A stretch of DNA of 64,000 bases from Branchiostoma belcheri. Taxonomy: Eukaryota; Chordata; Leptocardii; Amphioxiformes; Branchiostomatidae. Positions 22,801 through 31,495 of this stretch are shown in pieces; the stretch's first letter is position 1; every line of letters begins with the position of its first letter. The notes beneath the pieces are model-generated. The model saw nothing but the letters and a program-made list of their open reading frames with translations, was not told the origin of the DNA and made no database searches. The stretch spans positions 652,142 through 716,141 of the forward strand of contig NW_017802503.1 of assembly GCF_001625305.1 (NCBI RefSeq), given 5' to 3'. The translations under genes and the position numbers were made by a program.

Positions 22801-25800
22801 TGGTCAGCATACTGCCTCGTGGTGTGTATTTAACCGCGAAGTCAGAAATGTCCGTATCTCCCACCACCCACAGGTTCCCATCTCCATCTACAGCCACGTC
22901 ATGTGGGGACATCACCTCGTCATATCTATGTCTGATTCTTTGGAGAAGGAAGCCCTTAGTTTTCCTGCTATGGCCTGACAGGGTTGTGACCAGGCTGTTC
23001 ACGAACGCTCCCTCTAAGTTGAAGACTTGTATTCTGTTGTTACCACAGTCTGCTACAAAGATGCGCCCATCCTCTGACACAGTCACACCAAGAGGTCGCG
23101 TAAACTTGCCTTTCTTCACACCTTTCCCACCAAACGTTCGTCTCTTTGGCAGATTTTGATGCTGGCTTTCACCATGATGATTACCTGTTGGTTCTGCATT
23201 AAGCATTGCAGACTTCAGAGGCTGAATAGTGACCTGTCCTAAGATTTGGGCAACACCGTTTGAGTCTGTAGGTTGGAAGACAGCCACGTGTGTTGGTATG
23301 GGAGAAGGTGCTGCTCTGTCTCTGTACTTTCCCACCACCTGCAGTGTTCAAAATACCCATCTGTAGTCTGCATTTTGCAGAGACATTTTCAATATTGCAG
23401 AAGAAAAATTAAGCAACCTGCAATTTTGAAGACTGAAATAAATCAGGCTAGGGGTTCAATGGCATGTAAAAGCTGTTGTGTCAAGTAATTTTGCATGTAC
23501 TTTACAAATTGCATATAAAATATTTGCCAACATGCAATTTTGATTGTATACTAAGTATGCCATGGGTTTAGATCCAGACTTTTAAATGTGTATTTGCAGA
23601 AAGTATTTCTGAATTGCAGAACAAAATGTTAACTTTTTGCAATACTGTAATTACTCATTTTTTAACGGTACTGTTACATGTATGTTCACTGTTTTCACTG
23701 TCACTTCTGTACTGTGAACTTATCATTACAGTTAACAAATAATTCCTGGACTTTCTTTTTTCTGTACCTGTCGCCACTGTGAATATACAAAATGTATAAT
23801 TTCATGAACATGTCCATTTTTCTCAGACCATTACTTTTGCTACAGTGAACGTAACAGTATTGCAGAACACTGAAAAAAAGTGTTTCTACCACTAACCTAT
23901 ATAGAATAGGATAGGTTAAGTTAGTAATCAGTTACAGGTTGTTGTATTTTATGTGTAGCAATAAGCAAGTGTACGTCTGTGTTTTAAGTCTGTAATGTGT
24001 TTTAAGACTCCAAGAAGAAAAGTGGGTATAAGCGTATACTCACTAATGGAGATCATTCAAATAAACAAATAAACAAACCTGTATCAGACTGGTGTCCTGT
24101 TCGAGAACCCCCATCCCTCGCTGCTGTATGTTGTGCTCTGCACTGTCACAGGCAGCGGACAGTTCGGACAAGTCCGCCAAAACGCCCTCCCGCTGACTCT
24201 GTATCCCGGCCAGGTTCTGGTGGTGTTTTTGCTCCACTTTACCGATCATGTCGTCTTTCACTTCTTGAAGTTTCTGTATGACCTGACTGTACGCCTGGGT
24301 GATGCTGCTCTCTGTCTGTTGTTTCTGCTTCTCTAACTGCTTCTCCGTGCCTCTAAGACTGATGATGAAGTCGCAGTAGGTCTCTAGTATTCCCCTGCCT
24401 TCAACAATCAACGCTTGATCTTCGGTTATCCTTTCTTCCAGAGCTTTCTCCAAGTTTACAGCACTGTGGCCTGCATGGGCCTCTCGCAAACACTCTGTAC
24501 ATATGGCTTTACTGCAGTCATTACAGTGCAAGTTCAGTTCTTCTTTTGGGTGGCGGCTACAGTTGTTTGTAAAGAGTGGCTGCTCTGCAGCAGTTTCTTC
24601 CGAAACAGTTGCCTGGTTGTGGATCTGGTCGCACAAGTTTTTGACAAGATGGACGTCAGGTAAATCAGGTAGTACCCTTTTGGTTGGTGGTCTTGCCTGG
24701 TCTTTTTGGCGTCGTGTGGCTGTAAAGTGTGGCTGCCCTGCAGCACTTTCTTCTGAAACAGTTGCCTGGTTGTGGATTTGGTCGCACAAGTTTTTGACAA
24801 GATGGCCGTCAGGTACGTGTACATGTAAATCAGGTAGTACCCTTTTGGTTGGTGGTATTGCCTGGTCTTTTGGGCGGGGGCTACACCTCTTTGCAAAGTG
24901 TGCCTGCCCTGCAGCAGTTTCTTCTGAAACAGTTGCCTGGTTATGGATTTGGTCGCACAGGTTTTTGACAAGATGGCCGTCAGGTACATGTACATGTAAA
25001 TCAGGTGCCCCTTTAGCTGATGGCTCTGCCCAAGCATGGCAGACAGGGCATTGGAAGCTTTTTTGGCCCCCAGCCCAGTCCTGTAGACAGTCCTGACAGA
25101 AGGTGTGTTTACAAGGCAGCACTTTTGGCATGTAGAACATCTCCAGACAGATGGCACAAGAAAGCTCCTCCTTGGTTCTCCCGCATAGTCTTGACCTCAC
25201 TGCTTCAGCCATGATCTTTGCTTTGAACTCCAAAAGTGCCGTTAGATCAAGGTAGGGGCAGGCTACATCAAAGGAATGGGCAAGTCCATGGCTAGGGTAG
25301 GGGCCGGGACTACTTGACCTTGACTTTGCACTTCAAACGCATGGAACGTTACAGATAAAACTACGGCGGGTAGCAAGTTTACCTCACTTAGTACTGAAAT
25401 TTCGTTGGGTAAAAGCTGTATGTTCTGCCAAAAGATAGTTTTTCATGTTGAACGATACAGGGAAAGAAAAGAGGGATAGGTAATGTAAAGAACACCCCCT
25501 ACATACTTGACAAAGTTGGTATGTCCCTGTGTAAAGCAATTAACCAGTAGTGCACTTTGAATCAATTACCAGTTATCATAAGTCAATGTTTGCCCACAGT
25601 TAAGGGGATAACATGACCTATAGCAATGTTTACTTTATCCAAGGCCATTAATTGAATGTGTAAGACCAGTGTAGTGGTATGTCAACAATGCTGAAAAGAG
25701 TTGACACTTGTAGTGATGTATTAACTCATCCGAGTGGGTTTTGGACCCAACATTCCTGGTTCTCGTGCTGAGTACAAAGTATGAACATGTAACACAGGTG

Positions 25801-26749
25801 TTCTGAATTGTCTGGTGTTCAGGCACATGTAAACTTGACTTTTGTTCTTAGGTTTATTTATAGGGATACCTTTATTGTACCGCAAAGAGCCCTGACAAAA
25901 TTAGAATTTCATTGTTGTAAATGATCTTTTAATTACCACACGCAGTGAAACAGCCAAATATACATTAAATTAAATATCAGGAGAACTAACAAGTACCACT
26001 GTTACAGTAACAGTAGTTAAAGGCTTGAATGGTGGGGTCCTATAGAAATTCCTTCTGTAGCATAGAGACCAATGAAGCCAGACTTGTGCTTTACACACAT
26101 GTGCATGTACTTGTCAGGGGTCCTTTTAACCTTCTATCTGCTAAGGTAGCCGTTTGGCACTGAATTTGTATTGGTTAATAGGGTTAGGCTGCAGGGAGAA
26201 GGTTAATTTGCCGTGGTATGACTGTCTAACATACCCACTTAAAATGGTCTAAAGTTCAAAGAAAAAGGTAAATGTTGAGTTAAAGCATTGTTGTACACAT
26301 GTACTACAGTGTATATCATAAGTTAAGGCTGATTCCTTGGTCCCATCTTGTTTTCTGTATCTGTATAGCCGGTATAACCGCCCTTTAGCGTAACACACCA
26401 GCTTCTGTATCTGTATAGCTGGTATGACCGCCCTTCTGCGTAACACCAGCTTTGCAGGCACGCAGTGCAGCGGCAGCTGGCTACATTACACCGATCGAAT
26501 TGTTACACCTAACCCTTGAACATCTTACATTGTTTAAAGCCATCTAAATGATAATTCCCCTATTGTTTTGTTCCACCACAGAACGTAGAAGGCCCCGTGC
26601 CGTACGTGACGTCAGAGTTCTCCCCAGATGGAGGCATCTTCGGCGCGACGCCTCTCAGGATCAGGAAGAACCTGCAGAGGGAGCGTCGGCAGACCGCGGG
26701 AACACCGGGCCTCGGGTTTGTCAGTCCCAATCAACAGGAACTCACATGA
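10886..26749 (+). CDS. NOL9: NOL9, polynucleotide 5'-hydroxyl-kinase (14 exons, 718 aa)
   Basis: NOL9/Grc3 phosphorylates 5'-OH RNA ends and acts with LAS1L in nucleolar ITS2 processing of the large-subunit rRNA precursor. Exons: 10886-10962, 11356-11670, 12012-12066, 12420-12716, 14665-14836, 15147-15246, 16037-16168, 16894-17021, 17581-17732, 18163-18260, 18473-18719, 19072-19153, 19563-19696, 26582-26749. All phases match and the total is 2157 nt; human NOL9 is 702 aa. Family marks: basic N-terminus RRKRKRGPRKSK, HGSVFIYGCTLHQGQ, Walker A GGKNSGKST (319-326), LECDIGQTEFTP (from 346), TLGPPFTHQKTP, PLIVNTMGWTQGLGLHLLMD, GIIRGIDMERRVFYVLT, and the last-exon block VEGPVPYVTSEF. An acidic stretch (EDDADDDDA) lies in exon 10. 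The first exon is least certain: its donor GTATTA is weak. The final intron is 6.9 kb and contains an antisense gene. Confidence 0.95.
12750..14546. repeat. Inverted repeats of about 45 bp flanking 1.7 kb of NOL9 intron 4
   Basis: 12750-12797 (TTAGTTCTAAACGGGAACTA, then GCTCCAGATGTCTTACTGAG) reappears inverted at 14501-14546. The interior holds AT-rich sequence and the interspersed element at 13447. This could be a composite fold-back transposon inserted into the intron. Confidence 0.6.
13447..14268. mobile_element. Interspersed element bounded by TACCTCCATGA / TCATGGAGGTA
   Basis: Opens with ACCTCCATGAAAAATGGAGG, then a (TGTC)/(TG)n tract, and closes with TTTCATGGAGGTATGAGATC. The interior includes ACTTCATAACGCC and GGTCAAGGTCAAATATGGGC. 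The right half holds five octamer-like ATGCAAAT or ATTTGCAT motifs. I recognise the general pattern as a frequent marine-invertebrate repeat but cannot name the family. Confidence 0.55.
15400..15592. mobile_element. Fold-back MITE in NOL9 intron 6
   Basis: CAGTTACTCAAGCAACTGGA, GTCAGACGTTTCAGGTA and ACTACCTTTTGTCA on the left are mirrored by TGACAAAAGGTAGT, TACCTGAAACGTCTGGC and TCCAGTTGCTTGAGTAACTG on the right. A half copy lies at 17320-17404 in another NOL9 intron. Confidence 0.85.
15667..15690 (+). other. Duplicated 24-nt exon fragment with splice-like borders, copy 1
   Basis: Repeats the first 24 bases of NOL9 exon 7 (16037) after the same TTAAG-type acceptor context, but is followed at once by GTGAGTAC, a strong donor. 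Its length is a multiple of three and its phase fits, so it could be spliced as an in-frame micro-exon or act as a decoy. Confidence 0.5.
15709..15834. mobile_element. Fold-back MITE in NOL9 intron 6, second type
   Basis: AAACTGTAATTGCCAACACA on the left is the exact inverse of TGTGTTGGCAATTACAGTTT on the right, with CAGTCTTTGTCA/TGACAAAGACTG at the centre. About 126 bp, close to a perfect hairpin. Confidence 0.85.
15942..15965 (+). other. Duplicated 24-nt exon fragment with splice-like borders, copy 2
   Basis: Second copy of the exon 7 start, with one difference (GTGAACCAT for GTGTACCAT), again preceded by TTAAG and followed by GTGAGTAC. About 45 bp of flanking sequence resembles copy 1 and the true exon border, so these arose by local tandem duplication. 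Confidence 0.5.
16277..16318 (+). pseudogene. Duplicated 3' end of NOL9 exon 7 with its donor
   Basis: CACGCTCGGCCCTCCCTTCA and the following ACCAGAAAACACCTG repeat the end of exon 7 (16128-16168), including the donor GTGAGATA. No obvious acceptor precedes it. Confidence 0.7.
17035..17208. mobile_element. Fold-back MITE, GAGTAAAGAGACTC family, copy 2
   Basis: In NOL9 intron 8. Starts with an outer terminus GTGAATAGTTTCATCAG, then GAGTAAAGAGACTCTTTTTA; ends AGACTTGGTTGTGTAAAAAA then GTCTCTTTACTC. Shorter interior than copies 1 and 3. Confidence 0.8.
18816..19000. repeat. Interspersed repeat shared with 47235-47450
   Basis: CTGGGTGCCA, TAGGGAGCC, GCACCCAGGCTGC, CAAAAGGCCAGC and GGCTTGTCGTAAAAGT occur in the same order and orientation in both places. 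Intronic in NOL9. Confidence 0.6.
19233..19486. mobile_element. About 260-bp interspersed element, copy 1
   Basis: Shares ACCGAAGGAAAACAT, AACTGGTGTTGGGTTACATC, AGGAGGGATTTAGACTCCTG and GATTAACAGAGCAGACCATA with copies at 32681 and 48418. Ends resemble TTTACCTTCG/CGAAGGTAAC, suggesting degraded terminal inverted repeats. It lies in the NOL9 intron that ends at the exon starting 19563. Confidence 0.75.
19732..20076. mobile_element. Fold-back MITE, GAGTAAAGAGACTC family, copy 3
   Basis: In the last NOL9 intron. GAGTAAAGAGACTCTTTTTA at the left, its inverse AAAAAGAGTCTCTTTACTCA at the right, followed by the outer terminus GATGAAACTATTCACGG. The interior carries CACTGCAGCACAGGTGTCGC like copy 1 plus extra sequence. 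Confidence 0.85.
20387..20708. mobile_element. hAT-like MITE, copy 1
   Basis: Termini CAGGGCTCGAAATTC and ATTTCCAGCCCTG, with sub-terminal GGTGCACTGGTG repeats. Flanked by TGTATGT on both sides (20380-20386 and 20709-20715), consistent with a 7-8 bp target duplication. Assignment to hAT rests on the termini and duplication length only. Confidence 0.7.
21440..21687. mobile_element. AAGGCCTAGG-ended fold-back element, copy 1
   Basis: Left AAGGCCTAGGGAGAAAAACA..GTGTTTCCTGTTT and right AACAGGAAACACAACATTTT..CCAGGCCTT are inverted. The direct repeat ATCCAATCAATTA occurs just outside both ends and may be the target duplication. A second copy lies at 30373. Confidence 0.7.
21856..21988. mobile_element. 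Fold-back MITE, GAGTAAAGAGACTC family, copy 4
   Basis: Short copy (133 bp): GAGGAAAGAGACTCTTTTCA to AAAAAGAGTCTCTTTACTAA. TTTCATCATGGTGGTAAGTC just left is the outer terminus also seen in copies 2 and 3. Confidence 0.8.
22212..22217 (-). terminator. Putative poly(A) signal of the TRIM-NHL gene
   Basis: AATAAA on the minus strand, about 60 bp past the TGA at 22277-22279. A plausible but untested end of the nested gene's transcript. Confidence 0.45.
22277..25233 (-). CDS. TRIM-NHL protein (RING, B-box, coiled coil, six NHL repeats), nested in NOL9 intron
   Basis: TRIM-NHL proteins are RING E3 ubiquitin ligases of the TRIM2/3/32/71 type, whose NHL propeller binds RNA or protein. Exon 1, 25233-24079, joins exon 2, 23338-22277, in phase 0 (CAG|GTTTGT donor, CTGCAG acceptor), giving 738 codons plus stop, close to TRIM2/TRIM3 length. 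The C3HC4 RING has C26, C29, C41, H43, C46, C49, C62 and C65. The B-box 2 spans about 225-256 (CSRH..HCNDC..CTEC..HAGH). A Glu/Gln/Lys-rich coiled coil follows. Exon 2 carries six NHL units (e.g. RPLGVTVSEDGRIFVADCGN), enough for a six-bladed propeller. The filamin domain of TRIM2/3 is not evident. Between RING and B-box lie about three tandem copies of a 55-57 residue unit (77-133, 134-188, 189 on). A second Met at residue 8 (MAEAV) is an alternative start. The gene lies entirely antisense within the last NOL9 intron. Confidence 0.92.
24540..25010 (-). repeat. Tandem coding repeat in the TRIM RING-B-box linker
   Basis: Units of about 165-171 bp encode LVKNLCDQIHNQATVSEE three times. Nucleotide identity between units is high, so the duplication looks recent. 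It keeps other frames open on both strands, creating spurious long ORFs. Confidence 0.85.
26340..26530 (-). mobile_element. LINE 3' end with two 50-bp tail repeats (minus strand)
   Basis: Reverse complement of the family seen at 39070-39455: a GTGTAAT stop region, then GCAGCTGCCGC-like sequence, then two copies of the unit with core GGCGGTTATACCGGCTATAC. Ends about 50 bp before the last NOL9 exon. Confidence 0.65.
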
Positions 26750-27560
26750 TAGTCTTTATACAATGATCCATGAATGATACCTGCATACCATCTTCAGCAT
26801 ACAGTCAAGGCACCAAGCCTGTGCCAATCTGCAGGAACTCACATGATAGTCTTTATACAATGATCCAACGATACCTGCATACCAGTACGTCAGCAGAACG
26901 TACTGTGCCTGCACAAAACCCAGATTTTTCAAGGATTCTGTTGGATTTTGGGTCAAAACGTTCTATCAAAATGACGCCTGTTGCAGACAATTTTTTTCCG
27001 ACATAACATTTAGAAACTACAGACGGAGTGTTAATCTTACATGTGCGAAAAAGACCTTACATGTGACCTTCCCTGCACAATACATTATGGGTTTTGCGCA
27101 GGTGCAGTACATTATGCCCACATGATGGCAAAGGGCTAAACGTGAAGTATACTAAGTTGAACACGATGACCTTTCATGCTAAGGAACTCACATGATGGGC
27201 GTGGTTAAATTTTAAATGGAACAGCACTGATATTTTTTTTTCTTTATATACAATGATGCAATGATACCTGGATACCATGAGAAAGGAGTAACTCGAAGGT
27301 TGACTTTGCTCCCCGGGATCGAACCTGCGCTGCTCGCGTGGTGTGTCATCTCACAACCAGCGCACCAACCGATTAGGCCAAAAGGGACCCAGTTACGCCG
27401 GGCCTCGGGTTTGTCAACCAACAGGAACTCACATGATAGTCTTTTATTGAATGATACCATCTTCAGCATAGTCAAGGCACCAAGCCTGTACTGTGCCAAC
27501 CAACAGGATCTCACATGATGGGCATGGTTAACTATTAATGGAATAGCACTGATAGCTTTT
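26750..27560. repeat. Repeated fragments of the NOL9 terminal exon and 3' flank
   Basis: CAGGAACTCACATGATAGTC and neighbouring ATACAATGATCC recur after the NOL9 stop at about 26832 and 27420. GGGCCTCGGGTTTGTC recurs at about 27400. GAACTCACATGATGGGC and GATCTCACATGATGGGC versions occur near 27184 and 27507. The NOL9 stop region has been locally duplicated several times. Confidence 0.75.
27290..27400 (-). mobile_element. tRNA-derived SINE or tRNA pseudogene (minus strand)
   Basis: On the minus strand, an A-box-like TGGCCTAATCGGTTGGTGCG and a B-box-like GGTTCGATCCC are spaced about as in a tRNA. The acceptor arms do not pair well, so I read it as a SINE head or tRNA pseudogene, inserted among the NOL9-end repeats. 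Confidence 0.55.
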
Positions 27561-28037
27561 TTTTCTTTATCAAATGACCCAATAATAAATGTAGCATCAT
27601 TAATACATGTACACATATACATCAAAGGTACTACAGTATTTTTAATTTTCTTTCTAGCATCATTGTTTTCTAATTTAACACCATTAAAAATTGAAAAAGA
27701 CATCCCTTCTGTGGTTTCCAATGTTATGTTGGAAAAGATATCGTCTGCAACAGGCAAAATTCTGATGCAACATTGACCAAATGTCCAACAAAAACTGTGA
27801 AAAATCAGGGTTTCGCGCAGGTGCAGTACATTCTGCTGATGTGCTCCTCATGAAGATGTACTTAGGGAATGCTACACACATGCTGTACACATTGAAGTGT
27901 GGGCGGAGTGTGATCTTGTCTGTTACAAAGTCAACTGCTGAAAGGCAAGGTCAACTACTTGCCTTGAGGAAGGTCACAGAGTTTCAAATTATCTCCATGT
28001 GTGCAACCCCCAAGTGCTTGGTACAGGTTTGCATAGG

Positions 28038-28384
28038 CAGGGCTGGAAATACTGGGTGCATGTGCACCTTAGTGCATCCCAATTTGGAGCTGTGCACCCA
28101 ATTTTTTTCTGTGGGTGTACCAGTGCACCCAACTATTTTCGTAGGTTTACGTATGTAAAGATGTTAATTGTATAGTAGTATACAGCATATCTTAATATCA
28201 AAGGGTCAACAAAAATAATAAAATCATTGTTATAGTACAAAAAGTCATTTATTTAGAAATGAAATATAATTACCTTTTGCTGACATTCTACTTATATGGT
28301 GCACCCAAAAATGTTTTTGTGCACCCAATTTTTTAGCTTTGGTGCACCAGTGCACCTCTTCCCAAAAATGAATTTCGAGCCCTG
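28038..28384. mobile_element. hAT-like MITE, copy 2 (opposite orientation)
   Basis: CAGGGCTGGAAATACTGGGT at the left, AATTTCGAGCCCTG at the right, with GTGCACC clusters inside both ends. It is the reverse-oriented relative of 20387-20708. No clear target duplication was seen here. Confidence 0.7.
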
Positions 28385-29460
28385 TATACGTGTAATTCAC
28401 ATGCCAAGGGCCACAGAGATCACACAGGACCACAGTAAAATGATAAGCTTGTTGTGCCTATCATCAGGACTCCAGATGAACCCTACTGACCCTCGTGCCT
28501 TGCCTGGAGGAGCCTTCCTGTCACTGATGGACAGGAGTGATTATTGGAGACTACAGGACAATTGATCATCTGCCATTGGACAGGGATAAACGTTACTGTT
28601 GTGTAGTCAACAGTGTCCAGTCATGCATGCCCTGGGGTGGAGGTGGGGGTTGTGAACTTGCAGATGTAGAGATGTGTACAAGGTGACTAACCTTGTAAGT
28701 GTATGGTGCAAGGTAAGCCATAACAACATTGTGCAATGCAATACATGTACCATGATGTAGATACATGCATCAGTCTCTTATAGCTAATCTGACGCACAAC
28801 ATTCAATTCTCATCTATCCTTCGATGGAACACAGAAATTTATCCTTTGATATAGGACATAAGACATTAAGAGAGTTTTAATGGATATTTTTCTTAGCCTG
28901 GATATCATCCTGGTTGGTTTACATCTAACTGATTTATACTTTCCTGCATACTATCATTGATTTGTATAACATAAACTTGTTGAAATACATACCCAATGTG
29001 CCTTTTATTCCATTATTGGTGACATGATAGTATCTTCTGTTGATTTCACAAAGGAGTTTTAAATGAGACTGGTTTAAAGCTTCTTGATTTGACCTGGAAA
29101 ACCAAGAAGTTCAGCATAAGGCCAGCATGTATATATCAAGATTGACAGTATTTAACTACACCACTACACAGTACACACACTGCGGTAAGAAGAACAGTAA
29201 ACACACCAGATTGATGAGGTAACAGGTGGTTTTCCAAATCATTTCTCCAGACTTCTGGCCAAAAGCCAGGAGAAACAGAGGGTTTGTTTCTAAGGAACCA
29301 GATTGAAACAACATTCAAAGTCACATTGGGATTTGTTCAAATTGAGATTAGATTTTGGTCAGATCTAATTTAAGGTTAAAGGGTGTGAGAAATGGCAAAC
29401 TGGAGTAGTGTAACGGTGGACTTCAAGCACTGCGCATGCTAACTAACCCATTCCAATGCG
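28385..29460. other. Intergenic, nothing recognised
   Basis: AT-rich sequence without a supportable exon, RNA gene or inverted repeat. Confidence 0.4.
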
Positions 29461-29464
29461 TCCG

Positions 29465-29545
29465 GACCTTTTGGCATAGTGGTTAGCGCTCTGGTATTGT
29501 AAGCTGGCTGCCCAGGTTCAGCGCAGGTTTGATTCCTGGCGTCCC
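29465..29545 (+). mobile_element. tRNA-derived SINE fragment
   Basis: TGGCATAGTGGTTAGCGCTC (A-box-like) and GGTTTGATTCC (B-box) lie about 45 bp apart in tRNA order, followed directly by a fold-back element. The cloverleaf is not convincing, so it is not called as a tRNA gene. Confidence 0.55.
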
Positions 29546-29554
29546 GGAAGTCAG

Positions 29555-29651
29555 TAACCTGGATGCCAGACCCACAGCACACTGGACACAAAGCATCTGA
29601 GTGAGCCTGATACTTTGTGTCCTGTGTGCTATGGGTCTGGTACCCAGGCTA
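29555..29651. mobile_element. Palindromic MITE 'TAxCCTGGaTgCCAGAC', copy 1
   Basis: TAACCTGGATGCCAGACCCA..CACACTGGACACAAAG is mirrored by CTTTGTGTCC..GTGTGCTATGGGTCTGG..CCCAGGCTA. Same family as 63369-63471. Confidence 0.8.
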
Positions 29652-29814
29652 ACATTCACAAAATCTATCTGGTTTCTATGAAACTTGACCAAGATCCAAT
29701 TTGAGTGCAATTTACCAGGCCCCAATGTGACTGTGGCCTCAGGCATCTAGTTCATTGGGTGTGGTTAATTTATACTTGTTGTTCCTCTCTAAAGGAGAGG
29801 AATGTTGTATAAGG

Positions 29815-30290
29815 CACTGATGTCACCACAAATAGTTTCACCCTCCCACCAATTATGTCAAAATGTATCAGTCTGCCACTGCACTTCTGACACCCATATC
29901 AACATCTATTTCCTCAACTGTATGATGTCACTACAAATAGTTTCACCCTCCCACCAATGTATCTGTCTGCCATTGCACTTCTGACACTAACTAACATATC
30001 AACATCTATTTACCTCAACTGTACAAAATGTATGATGTCACTGCATATAGTAAATTCACCCTCCCACCAATTATGTCAGAATGTATCTGTCTGTTACTGC
30101 ACTTCTGACACCAATTAACATATCAATATCTATTTCCTCAACTGTACAAAATGTACAATGTCACTACAAATAGTTCCACCCTCCCACCAATTTATGTCTA
30201 AAATTTAATGTATCTGTCTGCCACTGCACTTCTGACACCAATTAACATATCAAGTTCTGTTTCCTCGACTGCACGATTTGTTCCCACACT
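29815..30290. repeat. Tandem repeat, about 105-125 bp unit, about four copies
   Basis: Each unit contains ATGATGTCACTACAAATAGT, TTCACCCTCCCACCAAT, TGTATCTGTCTGCC and ACTGCACTTCTGACAC, then TCAACATCTATTTCCTCAAC. Unit starts near 29821, 29927, 30037 and 30160. Confidence 0.85.
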
Positions 30291-30372
30291 TGTACATCAT
30301 CACATGTGGGTGAATACTAAGAGTTTAGCGAGTTTAGGATTGTTTTCTGCATAGCTGCAGCACAGTAGCTTA

Positions 30373-30746
30373 GAGGCCTAGGAAAAATAATGTTGTGTTT
30401 CCTGTTTCAGTCCTGAAAAAATTAGGGTTGGTAGGTAGGAATTATCTTTTTCTTTCTTTTTTTAGACGTACAGTGATATCTATATACTGATCTTGTACAA
30501 TACAGTTTAACAAAGTAAAACTTGCATGAGGACACTTTAATTTATTTCAATGGAAATGTTAAAAAGAAAACCAATTGTACAACATTTTATCACTCTGGTG
30601 TACGTGTCAGATCATGGAGTTAGAAAAGGTCGATCAGCTCAAAAAATTATGTCCCTTGCAGGGGTCCACCCAAAAAAGTTTAGGGTCGTCAGGTTTTTCT
30701 AGGGTCGGTCGGGAAACAGGAAACACAACTTTTTTTCCTAGGCCTT
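30373..30746. mobile_element. GAGGCCTAGG-ended fold-back element, copy 2
   Basis: GAGGCCTAGGAAAAATAATG..GTGTTTCCTGTTTCAG at the left and GGGAAACAGGAAACACAACT..TTCCTAGGCCTT at the right, as in 21440-21687 but with a longer interior. Confidence 0.75.
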
Positions 30747-30837
30747 GTAGCTATGTCTGGATCGATGATTCACAATTCGTGAATGTGGTCGTGGGACTGT
30801 TGGCTTAGAAATTTAATTTGCTAACTTTGCCAAGTTT

Positions 30838-31495
30838 GTTCTGATATACCACAGATATCTGTTGACCTGGACCCCGTAAGGTTTCGCCCACTATACTTAG
30901 AAGTACTCAAGAAGATCGCATACCAAACTAGTTATGTTTTCTGTTATGTCAACATGGTAAAATGATCATAACAGGAAGAAGCAACCCTCTAAATTAGATA
31001 TTTGGTGCCAGATTTTGCTCTGATATACCACAGATATCTGTTGACCTGGACCCCTTAAGGTTCGCCCACTGTACTTTAAATTAGGACTCAAGAAGAATGA
31101 ACACATACCAAACTAGTTATGTTTTCTATTATGTCAACAGGATGAAATGATCATAACAGGAAGAAGCAAATGTTAAAACAAACCTCTGAATTAGACATTT
31201 GGTGCCAAATTTTGCTCTGATATACCACAGATATCTGTTGACCCCCTGGACAACCCCTTAAGGTTTTTCCCACTATACTTAAGTACTCACTAAGATCGCA
31301 TACCAAACTAGTTATGTTTTCTGTGATGTCAACTCTAAATTAGATATTTGGTGCCAAATTTTGCTCTGATAAACCACAGATATCTGTTGACCTGGTTTCG
31401 CCCACTGTACTTAGAAGTACTCGAGAAGAAACAACACATACCAAACTTGTTATGTTTTCTGTGATGTCAACAGGATAAAATGATCATAACAGGAA
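30838..31495. repeat. Tandem repeat, about 150-195 bp unit, four copies
   Basis: CTGATATACCACAGATATCT (GATAAACC in the last copy) begins units near 30840, 31018, 31217 and 31367. Shared internal marks are CATACCAAACTAGTTATGTT and ATGATCATAACAGGAAGA. No spacer-like variation, so not a CRISPR array. Confidence 0.85.

Noticed and set aside
24503-25096. 197-codon plus-strand frame and a 207-codon second minus frame
   Set aside because: Shadows of the tandem repeat in the TRIM-NHL coding exon, whose RING/B-box frame is clearly the real one.
29465-29545. tRNA gene
   Set aside because: A- and B-box present but no convincing cloverleaf or acceptor stem; treated as a SINE fragment.
30838-31495. Possible CRISPR-like array
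   Set aside because: Whole units repeat without unique spacers, in a eukaryotic context; an ordinary tandem repeat.
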